64,000 bases of DNA from Croceimicrobium sp965279135 (GTDB lineage Bacteria; Bacteroidota; Bacteroidia; Flavobacteriales; Schleiferiaceae), in assembly GCA_965279135.1 (NCBI GenBank), contig OZ257133.1:372001-436000 (forward strand), written 5' to 3'. Positions within the stretch are counted from its first letter, which is position 1. Each line of letters opens with the position of its first letter. The position numbers were made by a program, and so were the translations under genes. Shown here in pieces: positions 8,320 through 16,557 of the stretch. Below the pieces are notes generated by a model. It was not told the DNA's origin, searched no databases, and worked only from the letters and a program-made list of their open reading frames with translations.

Positions 8320-9401
8320 GATTCAAGTTTTAAAAGCGGCAGATTCGCTATGTAGTGACCGTTTTCCTGGTGAAAAGTAGGAGGCTGTTTTTGCAGCAAA
8401 CGATAACGCTCCTGAATGTTTTTTAATCCTAAGCCAGTGCTACTCGTGTTTCCCTTGCGAAGGTTAATAGTATTGCTAACACTGATTTGGTCTCCATGAC
8501 TGCTTATGGAAAGGTGCAGGGGATTATGCTTGCTGATGGCGTTGTGCTTAATGGCATTACTGATAACCTCCTGTAGACTTAGCGGGGGGATGTAGGTATC
8601 ATGTTCAGGATCATCTAATTCCCAATTTACCTGAAGACCTTCTTCAAATCGAATTTGTTGCAGTCGTAAATATTGTCGAGTGAAATTCACTTCTTCCCGC
8701 AATGGGACAACCATCCGATTATTCACTTCGAGCATATGCCTGTAAACCCGCGCGAAATCTTCCACGAAGCTTTCTGCCTTTTTGGGGTTCTGCCGAATCA
8801 ATCCAGTTAAAACATTTAAACTATTAAACATGAAATGCGGATCTAACTGCGATCTAAGGTTAGCCAATTGGCTCTCCGCATGTTCTTTTTGTAGACGCTC
8901 TGCTGCAACCAAAGACTCACGCCAATTGCGAAAGAAATAGACCCCTTCGATGATCGCTACAACAATAATCGTAATGGTATTACTAAAAATGATACTTCGT
9001 AAGTAGTCTTTAAACTCTAACGGACCTTGTATGAAGAGTAAGGGAGTTTCCTCTAAGGTCCAGAGGATTACTATTTGGGCAGAGGAGGTGTACACCAGAA
9101 CCAGCAGTACTTCCAATACTACTCGTCGATTGATGTTGCCTTTCCAGGGCATTATCTGGTTCAGGATATTGATAATAAAAGCAGAGCCAATGAATAGGGT
9201 TGTGGTTACGATATAGGAGTATACCCATCCGGTTAGAACCTGGGTGAGGCCCCAGTTCTCATTATGAGGGCTCTCCAAACCTCCAAGAACAGAGATGGCG
9301 CCGAGAATGGGAGGAAAGAATCCGATAACCAATATGGCAATCAGATTCTCTTTACTAAAAACCTCTTTGAGTATATGTGGCCAATCTATTTCCCGACTCA
9401 T
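8316..9401 (-). CDS. LytS-type sensor histidine kinase (second locus)
   Basis: The 361-aa kinase has four membrane helices in the first 160 residues, a coiled linker (RESLVAAERLQKEHAESQ) and a PF06580 kinase domain with His189 in LDPHFMFNSLN. The ATPase part has VISNAIKHNAI (N box) and GLGLKNIQERY (G box). Its ATG lies inside the end of the upstream small gene, a 47-base overlap. No good alternative start exists, because later starts would cut into the first helix. It overlaps its regulator by 4 bases. Confidence 0.9.
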   Translation of the reverse strand: MSREIDWPHILKEVFSKENLIAILVIGFFPPILGAISVLGGLESPHNENWGLTQVLTGWVYSYIVTTTLFIGSAFIINILNQIMPWKGNINRRVVLEVLLVLVYTSSAQIVILWTLEETPLLFIQGPLEFKDYLRSIIFSNTITIIVVAIIEGVYFFRNWRESLVAAERLQKEHAESQLANLRSQLDPHFMFNSLNVLTGLIRQNPKKAESFVEDFARVYRHMLEVNNRMVVPLREEVNFTRQYLRLQQIRFEEGLQVNWELDDPEHDTYIPPLSLQEVISNAIKHNAISKHNPLHLSISSHGDQISVSNTINLRKGNTSSTGLGLKNIQERYRLLQKQPPTFHQENGHYIANLPLLKLES

Positions 9402-9744
9402 TTTTCGAAATTAAGCTTCCTTTCTCCTTATGCAATCGGGTTAATGCCGATTCTCTATCAACAAACTCATCTGTTTCCCATCCAGTGGTTAGGCCATGTC
9501 CCATTTTAGCACTTAACTTCATTGCTTTAAGATGAGTTCCGGAATTCCGGAATTCAAGCATCGCTTCTTTGCTTTCCCAGTGGCTTAGGGTGCTGTACAC
9601 TCTTCGGAAGGGTGAAAAGGTTTCTACTTTTAAAATGCCTTTTGATTTGCGTGCTTTGCTAAATGAGGCAACGGCATGCATCTGAAACATCAGGTTGGCC
9701 CAGGGGCTGCTTACTAAAAAAGAAGTTACGCTAACGTACATCAT
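9355..9744 (-). CDS. Small dimeric alpha/beta-barrel protein (DUF3291 / antibiotic biosynthesis monooxygenase-like)
   Basis: The 129-aa product starts MMYVSVTSFLVSSPWANLMF, contains a YSTLSHWESKEAMLEFRNSG stretch and then HLKAMK. The strand-helix-WES(K/R) pattern is that of ABM-like or spheroidene-monooxygenase-like dimeric barrels. Members bind small hydrophobic molecules or heme, but the substrate here is unknown. The start overlaps the TonB receptor stop by one base (TAATG) and its end overlaps the kinase start by 47 bases. That places it firmly in one operon with both. The family assignment is by pattern, so moderately sure. Confidence 0.65.
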   Translation of the reverse strand: MMYVSVTSFLVSSPWANLMFQMHAVASFSKARKSKGILKVETFSPFRRVYSTLSHWESKEAMLEFRNSGTHLKAMKLSAKMGHGLTTGWETDEFVDRESALTRLHKEKGSLISKNESGNRLATYTQRGF

Positions 9745-12134
9745 TAAAAGGTTACACGGTAAAGGAACATAGGGAATAGGCCAAGTTGATTGGTCGTTTC
9801 TACCTCGCCAGTTGCAGCATTAAAGCTTTGTCCAAATGGGTTGTCCTGATTGGTAACATTTTGGATATCGATTGCCCACTCCTGGGTAAAACGAGAACCG
9901 GCAATTTTGTAACCAACCCTGATGTCGGCACGGAAATAGGGATCGTACTGCGCTCCGAATGCATTTGCATCATCAAAGATGCCTACATCAGCCTGACGAG
10001 ATGCTTCCAGGAGAATTGGGGTATAGCGCTGCCCCCCTGCCAGGGTGAGTTTTCCATCTACCGTAAGGGTATGACGACTCTTGGAATTGGTGCCACTAAG
10101 CACGAACTCTTTCCCGCTTACGACATTCCAAACATAGTTGCCATTAAAGGCAGTGTTGCGCCAGATACCATCGCTAGCCCTGTATTGTGATTCAAAGACT
10201 GATAAGGTGCTGAGGAAATAGAAGCCTTTGTCCATGAATTTCTCCACAGTCAGGTCAATTCCGTAATTATATCCACGACCAGTACTTTGTGCCGAGTCAG
10301 GTAATTCGAAGTCGAAGGAACCAGAGTTTAAGCTGGAGTAGGAATTAGCGAATACATCCACGGCTGCATCATAGATATGCTGATAGTAGGCTTCAGCTTT
10401 GAAGTTCCAGGTTTTAGCAAAGGCCAATTGGTATCCTGCAACAAAGTGGTGGCTTTTAGTATATGCCAAGTCGATGTTGGGTTGAAAGATGCTGTTATCG
10501 GCCAATACTTCCTGACTGTATTGAAGAATTTCATTGGGAAGTTGACTATGCAATCCGTAGCCAAAGTTCAGGCTGTTTTTGGGGTTGAGTCGATAAGTCA
10601 TGCCCCAACGTGGTTCTAAGGAGTATTGCTCATTTTCGGGCGTGATAACCGCATGCATTCCGGTATTCATTTCCCATTCGTCATTAATGCGGTATTGCCA
10701 GTTTATATAGGGCTGATACAGCATGTTGTTGCCTTGTAGGTTCCGTAAATCCAGAAACTCATCTCTTGTAAAGCTGTAAGCAGAGTCGAGTAGGTTGTAG
10801 TTCCTACGGGTGATATAAGCACCTCCACGTAATACATGATTCACATTGAACTTGTGATTTACCAGGGCATTTACCTGGAAAGTGCTGCGTTGAAAGTTCT
10901 GGCGATACTGCGGACTAACCAGAGAACCATCAATATTGAAAGTGTCAATCTCTACCTTGTTTTGGATTCCAGTGAATGCAAAGCTTACTTTGCTGTAGGT
11001 CTTGCTATTGAAGAAGTACTGATGAGATGCGCCGATAACTCCGGTGTTTACACGGTTTCTAAGGTCTTCATCATCAGAATAGAAACCGCCGCTTTCGTCC
11101 TCTTCATTCTCGCTGTCCAGGAAGTCAATCGCACTTACACCACCCAAAGCGAAAATCTGGATATTACCAATGCGTCTCGAGGGGAAGTTCAATTTTAGAT
11201 TGAGGTCCTGATATTGCGGGATTGCGGTTCCCGTTCCAAAATCAATTCCCATCGCAGCCATTACCCCAAGGGTCGAATAGCGGTAATTGATCAAATACGA
11301 TGAGCGCTTTTCTTTATTGATTGGTCCTTCTGCTCCAAATTCAAATCCATTAAATCCAATTTGACCTAAAAACTCGTGTTCTTCGTAATTGCCATTGCGC
11401 ATACGCAGATCGAACACCCCAGAGATACCATCTCCATAATCGGATGGAAAGGCACCCGTTAGAAAATCACTGTTAGAAAGAACATTATTGTTGAGCATAC
11501 TCACCGGCCCACCGGTAGCGCCAAAACCACCAAAGTGGTTAGGATTGGGGATATCTAATCCCTCCAAGCGCCAAATTAGTCCGAAGGGTGAATTACCCCG
11601 AATCACGATATCGTTGGTTGCATCATTTGCCCTTTGTACTCCAGCGAAATTGGAAGCCATACGGGACACATCATTGTTAGCTCCTGCGAAACGCTTGGTT
11701 TCCTCAATGCTGAACGTCCGGCCGGATACATTTACCCGCTCATTGTTTGTACGGGTTTTTTCCTCTTTAGCCGTAACGACAACTTCGTCTAGTTTTTCCG
11801 TGCTTTCACGCATATTGACATTGAGGATGAGTTCTTTAGTTCCGATCAGTTCAATATTGCGCATGGTTACCGTTTCATATCCTATAAAACTGTACTGCAC
11901 ATTGATTCGGCCGGTAGGGACGGATTCCACTTTATAGTAACCATCCATATCTGTGCTGGCACCGAAGCTTTCACCACCGATTTGCACCAATACGTTAACT
12001 CCGGGCAGTGGAATCTGACTTTGCTCGTCTAAAACCTGACCTTTAATGTTCTGTACGATCGCCTTTTCGTTTGGATTTGCCGAGGCACTAAAGCCTAATG
12101 CTAGAATAAGGAGCGTGAAAATTGAAGCTTTCAT
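9744..12134 (-). CDS. TonB-dependent receptor with CarboxypepD_reg-like N-terminal domain
   Basis: The 796-aa outer membrane protein has a signal peptide (cut after about residue 19), a CarboxypepD_reg-like domain (about 28-115) with GQVLDEQSQIPLPGVNVLV, and a plug domain (about 130-240) with DIVIRGNSPFGLIWRLEGL. A 22-strand type barrel rich in aromatic residues follows and ends with MFLYRVTF, whose final Phe is typical. No SusD partner is adjacent, so it is not a classic Sus pair. It likely imports an unknown substrate with energy from TonB. It heads an overlapping operon with a small barrel protein and a LytS/LytTR pair. Confidence 0.93.
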   Translation of the reverse strand: MKASIFTLLILALGFSASANPNEKAIVQNIKGQVLDEQSQIPLPGVNVLVQIGGESFGASTDMDGYYKVESVPTGRINVQYSFIGYETVTMRNIELIGTKELILNVNMRESTEKLDEVVVTAKEEKTRTNNERVNVSGRTFSIEETKRFAGANNDVSRMASNFAGVQRANDATNDIVIRGNSPFGLIWRLEGLDIPNPNHFGGFGATGGPVSMLNNNVLSNSDFLTGAFPSDYGDGISGVFDLRMRNGNYEEHEFLGQIGFNGFEFGAEGPINKEKRSSYLINYRYSTLGVMAAMGIDFGTGTAIPQYQDLNLKLNFPSRRIGNIQIFALGGVSAIDFLDSENEEDESGGFYSDDEDLRNRVNTGVIGASHQYFFNSKTYSKVSFAFTGIQNKVEIDTFNIDGSLVSPQYRQNFQRSTFQVNALVNHKFNVNHVLRGGAYITRRNYNLLDSAYSFTRDEFLDLRNLQGNNMLYQPYINWQYRINDEWEMNTGMHAVITPENEQYSLEPRWGMTYRLNPKNSLNFGYGLHSQLPNEILQYSQEVLADNSIFQPNIDLAYTKSHHFVAGYQLAFAKTWNFKAEAYYQHIYDAAVDVFANSYSSLNSGSFDFELPDSAQSTGRGYNYGIDLTVEKFMDKGFYFLSTLSVFESQYRASDGIWRNTAFNGNYVWNVVSGKEFVLSGTNSKSRHTLTVDGKLTLAGGQRYTPILLEASRQADVGIFDDANAFGAQYDPYFRADIRVGYKIAGSRFTQEWAIDIQNVTNQDNPFGQSFNAATGEVETTNQLGLFPMFLYRVTF

Positions 12135-12313
12135 TTTTATGTCTTAGTTGAATTGTGAGTCAAATGTCCAGTTTCCAATAGGTTCCAACAAGGTAAAAAG
12201 AGTGAATCGGGAGAAATAAAGGATGAAACGGGAATTTTTCCAGAGACTGACATTTGTTGGCCTGCCGTTTCTCGAATTTGTGTTCATTTGTTTCACCTCT
12301 CAAATCTTAAGCT

Positions 12314-13570
12314 ATGGATCCAAAAAACATGCACCCGGAAAGTCTAATGATGTCTTATGGCTATAAAGCCCATCTTTCTGAAGGTGCCGTAAAATGCCCC
12401 ATTTTTCAAACTTCCACCTTTGCCTTCCGCAATGCCGAAGAGGGCAAAGCCTTTTTCGAAGTAGCCTATGGCCTCAGGGAAAAGGATGAAGAAGAAGAGT
12501 TAGGTCTCATTTACAGCAGGCTTAATAATCCTGATCTGGAAATTTTAGAGAATCGGCTCACCCTTTGGGATAAAGCTGATGATGCAGCCGTTTTTGAAAG
12601 TGGCATGAGCGCCATTACCACTGTACTCCTTGAATTTCTTAAACCTGGAGATCTCTTGCTATTCTCTAACCCGGTATACGGCGGTACGGACCATTTCATC
12701 AATCACTTTTTACCGAAATTGGGAATTCATGTACAGGGTTTTACCCCACATGATACCACCGAAGACATTCGTGCCTTAATCGAAGCTCATCCCGCTAAGG
12801 ACCGCTTGGCTATGATTTATATCGAAACTCCGGCAAATCCTACTTTGGACCTTTTCGATATTGAAGCTTGTGTAGCTCTGGCAAAAGAATATTCGCGTCC
12901 TGAGGAGGATCGGGTATATGTGGCCGTTGATAATACTTATATGGGTCCGCTTTGGCAACATCCATTAGAGCATGGAGCTGATTTTGTAATCTATTCAGCT
13001 ACTAAGTATATAGGTGGACACAGCGATGTGATCGCCGGTGCTGTTTTAGGGTCTTTTGAGGTTATGGCCAGAGTGAAAGAATTACGCACCTTTTTGGGGA
13101 ACATGGCTGGTCCCCATACCGGTTGGTTGTTAATGCGCAGCTTGGAGACTCTCAAAGTTCGAATGGAGCAACAAGCAGCCAATGCTGAGGAAATAGCTCA
13201 CTTTTTGGCCGCTCATCCCAAGGTGGAAAAGGTCTATTATCTGGGTATGTTGGATGAAAAGGACGAACGTCATGCCAAAATTTTCCGCAATCAATGCAAA
13301 TGCAAAGGAGCGATGCTATCCTTTGATGTGAAAGGGGGCGAGGCTGAAGCTTTTAGATTTTTAAATGCTTTGAAATTGATTAAGCTGGCCGTAAGTCTGG
13401 GTTCAACCGAGTCATTGGCAGAACACCCTGCGAGTATGACTCATGCAGGGATTGACAAGGCTTTCCGTGATAAGATGAACATTACCGATCAGATGGTGCG
13501 CTTATCGATAGGAGTAGAGCATGCGGACGATTTAATGGAGGATATAGGACAGGCTTTGGAGGCGGTTTAG
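12314..13570 (+). CDS. Cys/Met metabolism PLP-dependent enzyme (trans-sulfuration family)
   Basis: The 418-aa enzyme belongs to the cystathionine gamma-synthase / methionine gamma-lyase family. The PLP lysine is Lys231 in YSATKYIGGHSDV. Other family features are ESGMSAI (about 95-101), NPVYGGT (about 119-125), the ETPANPTLD stretch and the C-terminal VRLSIGVEHADDL. An acidic insert (LREKDEEEELG, about 54-64) precedes the conserved IYSR. The family carries out gamma- or beta-elimination or replacement on homocysteine, cystathionine or methionine, and sequence alone does not settle which. It is divergent from the TonB receptor with 179 bases between. Confidence 0.88.
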   Translation: MDPKNMHPESLMMSYGYKAHLSEGAVKCPIFQTSTFAFRNAEEGKAFFEVAYGLREKDEEEELGLIYSRLNNPDLEILENRLTLWDKADDAAVFESGMSAITTVLLEFLKPGDLLLFSNPVYGGTDHFINHFLPKLGIHVQGFTPHDTTEDIRALIEAHPAKDRLAMIYIETPANPTLDLFDIEACVALAKEYSRPEEDRVYVAVDNTYMGPLWQHPLEHGADFVIYSATKYIGGHSDVIAGAVLGSFEVMARVKELRTFLGNMAGPHTGWLLMRSLETLKVRMEQQAANAEEIAHFLAAHPKVEKVYYLGMLDEKDERHAKIFRNQCKCKGAMLSFDVKGGEAEAFRFLNALKLIKLAVSLGSTESLAEHPASMTHAGIDKAFRDKMNITDQMVRLSIGVEHADDLMEDIGQALEAV

Positions 13571-13602
13571 ATGGTATTAGGTTACTTTTTTTAGAGGAAA
13601 GA

Positions 13603-14256
13603 ATGCTATTTTTTAAAGCAGTTAAATCGTTTTTGGGTTCGTGTAAGAAGGAAGGCGTAATAACACCTAGACAATTCTATTTCCCCTACTTCTTTAAGGA
13701 GATGGATTTTCGACGTTTAATTTCCCCATTTGACCTTACAACAGATGTTCAGTTGGACCCTAAAATGAAGCGTGTCTCCCATATGCATCTCCTGAAGGGT
13801 GATGAAATAAAGGTTATTATAAATTTTCGTCAGCAATTAATGATTGAAAACGAAAATTTGATCATTTGGTCTGAGGAAGTGGATAGGCTCATCATAAATA
13901 AAGTTGACTTGAAATTTGAAAATAGTGAAGCCCATTTGGAGATTCCATTTTCAAGTCTTGATTTTGGGGTTAATAAGGTTCCCAATGATTTGGGTTTTGG
14001 AAGCTTGATTACCTATGTTCGTTTTGACAAGATTAGATATCGTAGGCCGTATTACGGAACGTTTGCTATTGTTGTGATTTCTGGAGATTCTATTGAAGTT
14101 ATCCCCTTCGATTGGTTAAATGAAAGGAATCTCGATTTTCATTATGCATGGCCAGCAATAGCACAAGTGAACGAAGAGGGACTGTTAATAGGAAAAGGGA
14201 TGAGGACCGGAGACTTTAAGGTGCCTTTTAGAAAAGAAGTATATAATAATATTTAG
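13603..14256 (+). CDS. Protein of unknown function
   Basis: The 217-aa product has no signal peptide or clear membrane segment and no domain I recognise. It has a basic N-terminus (KAVKSFLGSCKKEG) and several Tyr/Arg-rich beta-like stretches such as DKIRYRRPYYGTFAIVVIS. The ATG at 13603 has AGAGGAAAG upstream as a ribosome binding site. It follows the PLP enzyme by 32 bases but is noticeably more AT-rich, so it may be accessory rather than part of the same unit. It ends in a low-complexity YNNI tail. Confidence 0.65.
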   Translation: MLFFKAVKSFLGSCKKEGVITPRQFYFPYFFKEMDFRRLISPFDLTTDVQLDPKMKRVSHMHLLKGDEIKVIINFRQQLMIENENLIIWSEEVDRLIINKVDLKFENSEAHLEIPFSSLDFGVNKVPNDLGFGSLITYVRFDKIRYRRPYYGTFAIVVISGDSIEVIPFDWLNERNLDFHYAWPAIAQVNEEGLLIGKGMRTGDFKVPFRKEVYNNI

Positions 14257-14359
14257 GGACCTTATTTAATTAGCTTGTCTTACATAAAGAGTCTATACCA
14301 ATCGGTGTTAGAAGCCCTTATTAAGTATTACGCAACAACAGTTTAAAAGCTTAGCCCTA

Positions 14360-14896
14360 ATGATGAATATTCTCAAGCTTCTATCGCTTTCGATTGTTTT
14401 GACCTCTTCCTTATATGGATGGCAGATTGATGTAAAAGAAATCGAATATCAACTTAAGGTTGATCATTGTTTTTCAATGGATACTACGGACTTCTACAGT
14501 GATCTCTATCTAACCCATATTGATGCCGAGGAGCTATGTGAATTTAATTTTGATTTCTTTCTACCAGAATTAAATCAGAAGCTGAATCAAGTTGGCCTGG
14601 AATTAGTCATCCGCATCCCAAGTGATTATGAAGATTCCTTTGAAATCGAGATCAATGGTGAAAGACTTCAACTTTTTACTGATGAGGAAATCGCGAGTGG
14701 CAGATTCTGGGATTCAGGGCCACGAAATTTTTTTAGAAGAGTCAACAAAATTCTGAAGGAGCATAATTCGAATAAGAGATTCTACCTGCTCTACGGAGGC
14801 AATGATTTAATTGCCCTCTGGTTAACCGAAAGTGAGTTTATGCTTATGTCTTCCGAAAACAGAAATGACAAAGATGAGATTCCTTATCATCCCTAA
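14360..14896 (+). CDS. Secreted or periplasmic protein of unknown function
   Basis: The 178-aa product begins with a likely signal peptide (about residues 1-20, MMNILKLLSLSIVLTSSLYG). The mature part is acidic, with DFYSDLYL, EELCEFNFDFFLP and SENRNDKDE. Two ATGs follow each other at 14360 and 14363; either could be used. I recognise no family. Like its upstream neighbour it is AT-rich and isolated (103 bases from the gene before, 48 from the next), which suits a variable locus. Confidence 0.6.
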   Translation: MMNILKLLSLSIVLTSSLYGWQIDVKEIEYQLKVDHCFSMDTTDFYSDLYLTHIDAEELCEFNFDFFLPELNQKLNQVGLELVIRIPSDYEDSFEIEINGERLQLFTDEEIASGRFWDSGPRNFFRRVNKILKEHNSNKRFYLLYGGNDLIALWLTESEFMLMSSENRNDKDEIPYHP

Positions 14897-14944
14897 AGGT
14901 CTTGATTCATTTTTATAAATAGATAAAACCAAAACCTATTTCTT

Positions 14945-15340
14945 ATGCAGTTCGGATACACCATTCTTTACGTTAAAGATGTACAGGAGACTCTGGAGTT
15001 TTACCAGTCTGCCTTTGGTTTTCAACAGAAGTTTATCACTCCTGAGAAAGACTATGGGGAATTGATTTCCGGTGAAACAACTATAGCCTTCGCTTCTCTT
15101 GGTTTAGGCAAATCGAATTTTAGGAAAGGTTTTAAAAGGGTGGATGAATTGCCTAATCCGGTAGGAGTGGAAATGGCTTTTGTTACCGAAGAGATCGAAG
15201 TAGATTTGAATAGAGCACTGGAAGCCGGAGCTCAGCAATACGAGGCTTTGATCGAAAAACCATGGGGTCAGAAAGTAGCTTATGTATTGGATAACAATGG
15301 TTTTCTTATCGAATTATGTACGCCCGTTTCAGCTGAATAG
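14945..15340 (+). CDS. VOC-family (glyoxalase/bleomycin resistance fold) protein
   Basis: The 131-aa product shows the vicinal oxygen chelate fold: GYTILYVKDVQETLEFYQSA at the start and AYVLDNNGFLIELCTP at the end, with paired beta-alpha-beta-beta-beta modules. Putative metal-ligand positions are partly kept (Glu in LIELC), but the first-strand His is replaced by Tyr. A metal-dependent glyoxalase reaction is therefore uncertain. Such single-domain proteins act as dioxygenases, lyases or antibiotic-binding proteins. The specific role is unknown. No operon partner is evident. Confidence 0.85.
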   Translation: MQFGYTILYVKDVQETLEFYQSAFGFQQKFITPEKDYGELISGETTIAFASLGLGKSNFRKGFKRVDELPNPVGVEMAFVTEEIEVDLNRALEAGAQQYEALIEKPWGQKVAYVLDNNGFLIELCTPVSAE

Positions 15341-15375
15341 TTCAAACGTCCTAGTAACTATATGGATTAAGGTTT

Positions 15376-15672
15376 ATGGGGAAAAGTAATCTGGAAGCTG
15401 CCTGTAAGAATTTGCCAGGCCTGGAATCAAGAGCTTTGGCTTATGACGAATGTGTATGGCAGATATTGATTGCCAGCGAGCAAGAACTAAAAGAGGTCTA
15501 CTCCGCCGACTGGGCCTTCGATCTTCCCGCCCCGCTGCACGCTTTACTTTGTCAGAGCCTTGCGCTCATTAGCGAGGACCAGGAAGTGAAAGAGGCAGCT
15601 ATAGGAATTGCGATTTCTTATGGTGACCCAATTGAAGAGCGGAATATTAAAATCGGGGTTAATAGTTATTGA
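15376..15672 (+). CDS. Small protein of unknown function
   Basis: The 98-aa product is acidic and mostly helical, with three cysteines in the first half and no signal peptide. The ATG at 15376 follows the VOC gene by 35 bases, and a convergent terminator follows the stop. I do not recognise a family. The acidic ILIASEQELKEVYSAD region could form a surface helix. It is probably co-transcribed with the VOC gene. Confidence 0.55.
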   Translation: MGKSNLEAACKNLPGLESRALAYDECVWQILIASEQELKEVYSADWAFDLPAPLHALLCQSLALISEDQEVKEAAIGIAISYGDPIEERNIKIGVNSY

Positions 15673-15697
15673 AGTAAAGCAGACAACAGAAAAATAT

Positions 15698-15726
15698 GGC
15701 CTCTCAAGCATTTTTCCTGAGAGGCC
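15698..15726. terminator. Bidirectional terminator between convergent genes
   Basis: GGCCTCTCA and TGAGAGGCC form a perfect 9-bp stem with an 11-base loop. It is flanked by A-rich sequence on the left and TTTA on the right, so it can serve both the gene ending at 15672 and the SDR gene ending at 15733. Confidence 0.85.
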
Positions 15727-15732
15727 TTTAGT

Positions 15733-16458
15733 TTACCAAGCGATTTCTTCTTCTAAATGAATGAACTTTCCTGTAAACTTCGCTTCCGATAGTCTTACAG
15801 CCGTCATTGCTCCTTCATGCGTTTCTAAGGGTGCGTTCGGACCTCCCAAATCTGTCTTTACCCATCCAGGGTGCGCCGAATTGACCCTAATATTGGTATC
15901 CTTTAGAGCAGCAGCAATGTGCACTGTAAAAGAGTTTAGGGCAGATTTAGAGGCATTGTATGCGAAGGGCTTGATGCCACTCCATGGGGAGGTCTCATCA
16001 CTTTGCACCGTATTTGAACCAAGAATGCTGGATACATTTACTATCCGCGCTGCTTCACTTTTTTTAAGTAAAGGCAGCATTTTTTGGGTCAGACTTACAA
16101 GGCTAAAGAAGTTAATATCAAAAGTTTCCATCAGCACTTCTGGTGTTACTATTTCAGCGGTGTTTAGCCCTCCAGGTTCACCGCTATGCATGATTCCAGC
16201 ATTATTCACCAGAATATCGAGTTTTCCATATTCTCCTTCTATATGGCTAACCAGAGCTTCTACCTGTTTTGATTTAGTTACGTCCAATTGCACAAAGCGT
16301 ACATCAAGCCCCTTATTCTTAAGCTCCTGAGCTGCAGCCGAACCCTTTTCTTTGTTTCGGGCAGCCATTAATACAGTAATACCCTGTTCAGCTAATTGCT
16401 TTGATGTCTCAAGTCCAAGCCCCTTGTTTGCTCCTGTAACGAGTGCTATTCTGTCCAT
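15733..16458 (-). CDS. Short-chain dehydrogenase/reductase
   Basis: The 241-aa enzyme is a classical SDR that oxidises or reduces alcohols or ketones with NAD(P). The cofactor motif is TGANKGLG (residues 8-15), followed by the conserved NNAG. The catalytic residues are Ser143/144 in NVSSILG and Tyr167-Lys171 in YNASK. Arg34 in MAARNKEKG suggests preference for NADP. It resembles plant-type carbonyl reductases. It is divergent from a LysR regulator and shares a 99-base intergenic region containing an inverted repeat, so control by that regulator is likely. Confidence 0.92.
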   Translation of the reverse strand: MDRIALVTGANKGLGLETSKQLAEQGITVLMAARNKEKGSAAAQELKNKGLDVRFVQLDVTKSKQVEALVSHIEGEYGKLDILVNNAGIMHSGEPGGLNTAEIVTPEVLMETFDINFFSLVSLTQKMLPLLKKSEAARIVNVSSILGSNTVQSDETSPWSGIKPFAYNASKSALNSFTVHIAAALKDTNIRVNSAHPGWVKTDLGGPNAPLETHEGAMTAVRLSEAKFTGKFIHLEEEIAW

Positions 16459-16504
16459 TTCAATTCTGATTTTAAGATTTATTCAGCAAGACTACTCAAA
16501 TGAT

Positions 16505-16556
16505 GATATTAGATGAAATAGATTAACTTCCTCACTGTTATAAGTATTCTAATATC
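16505..16556. promoter_or_regulatory. Inverted repeat, candidate LysR operator
   Basis: GATATTAGA (16505-16513) and TCTAATATC (16548-16556) are exact inverted copies with a 34-base spacer. The right arm ends one base before the lysR start codon and the left arm lies 47 bases upstream of the SDR start. This fits an autoregulated divergent LysR promoter. Confidence 0.5.
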
Positions 16557-16557
16557 T

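Noticed and set aside
11488..11937. 149-aa open frame on the plus strand inside the TonB receptor gene
   Set aside because: It runs antisense to the conserved plug-domain coding sequence, has no ribosome binding site and no recognisable domain.
15761..16330. 189-aa open frame on the plus strand inside the SDR gene
   Set aside because: The opposite strand encodes a complete SDR with catalytic Ser, Tyr and Lys; this frame is its shadow.
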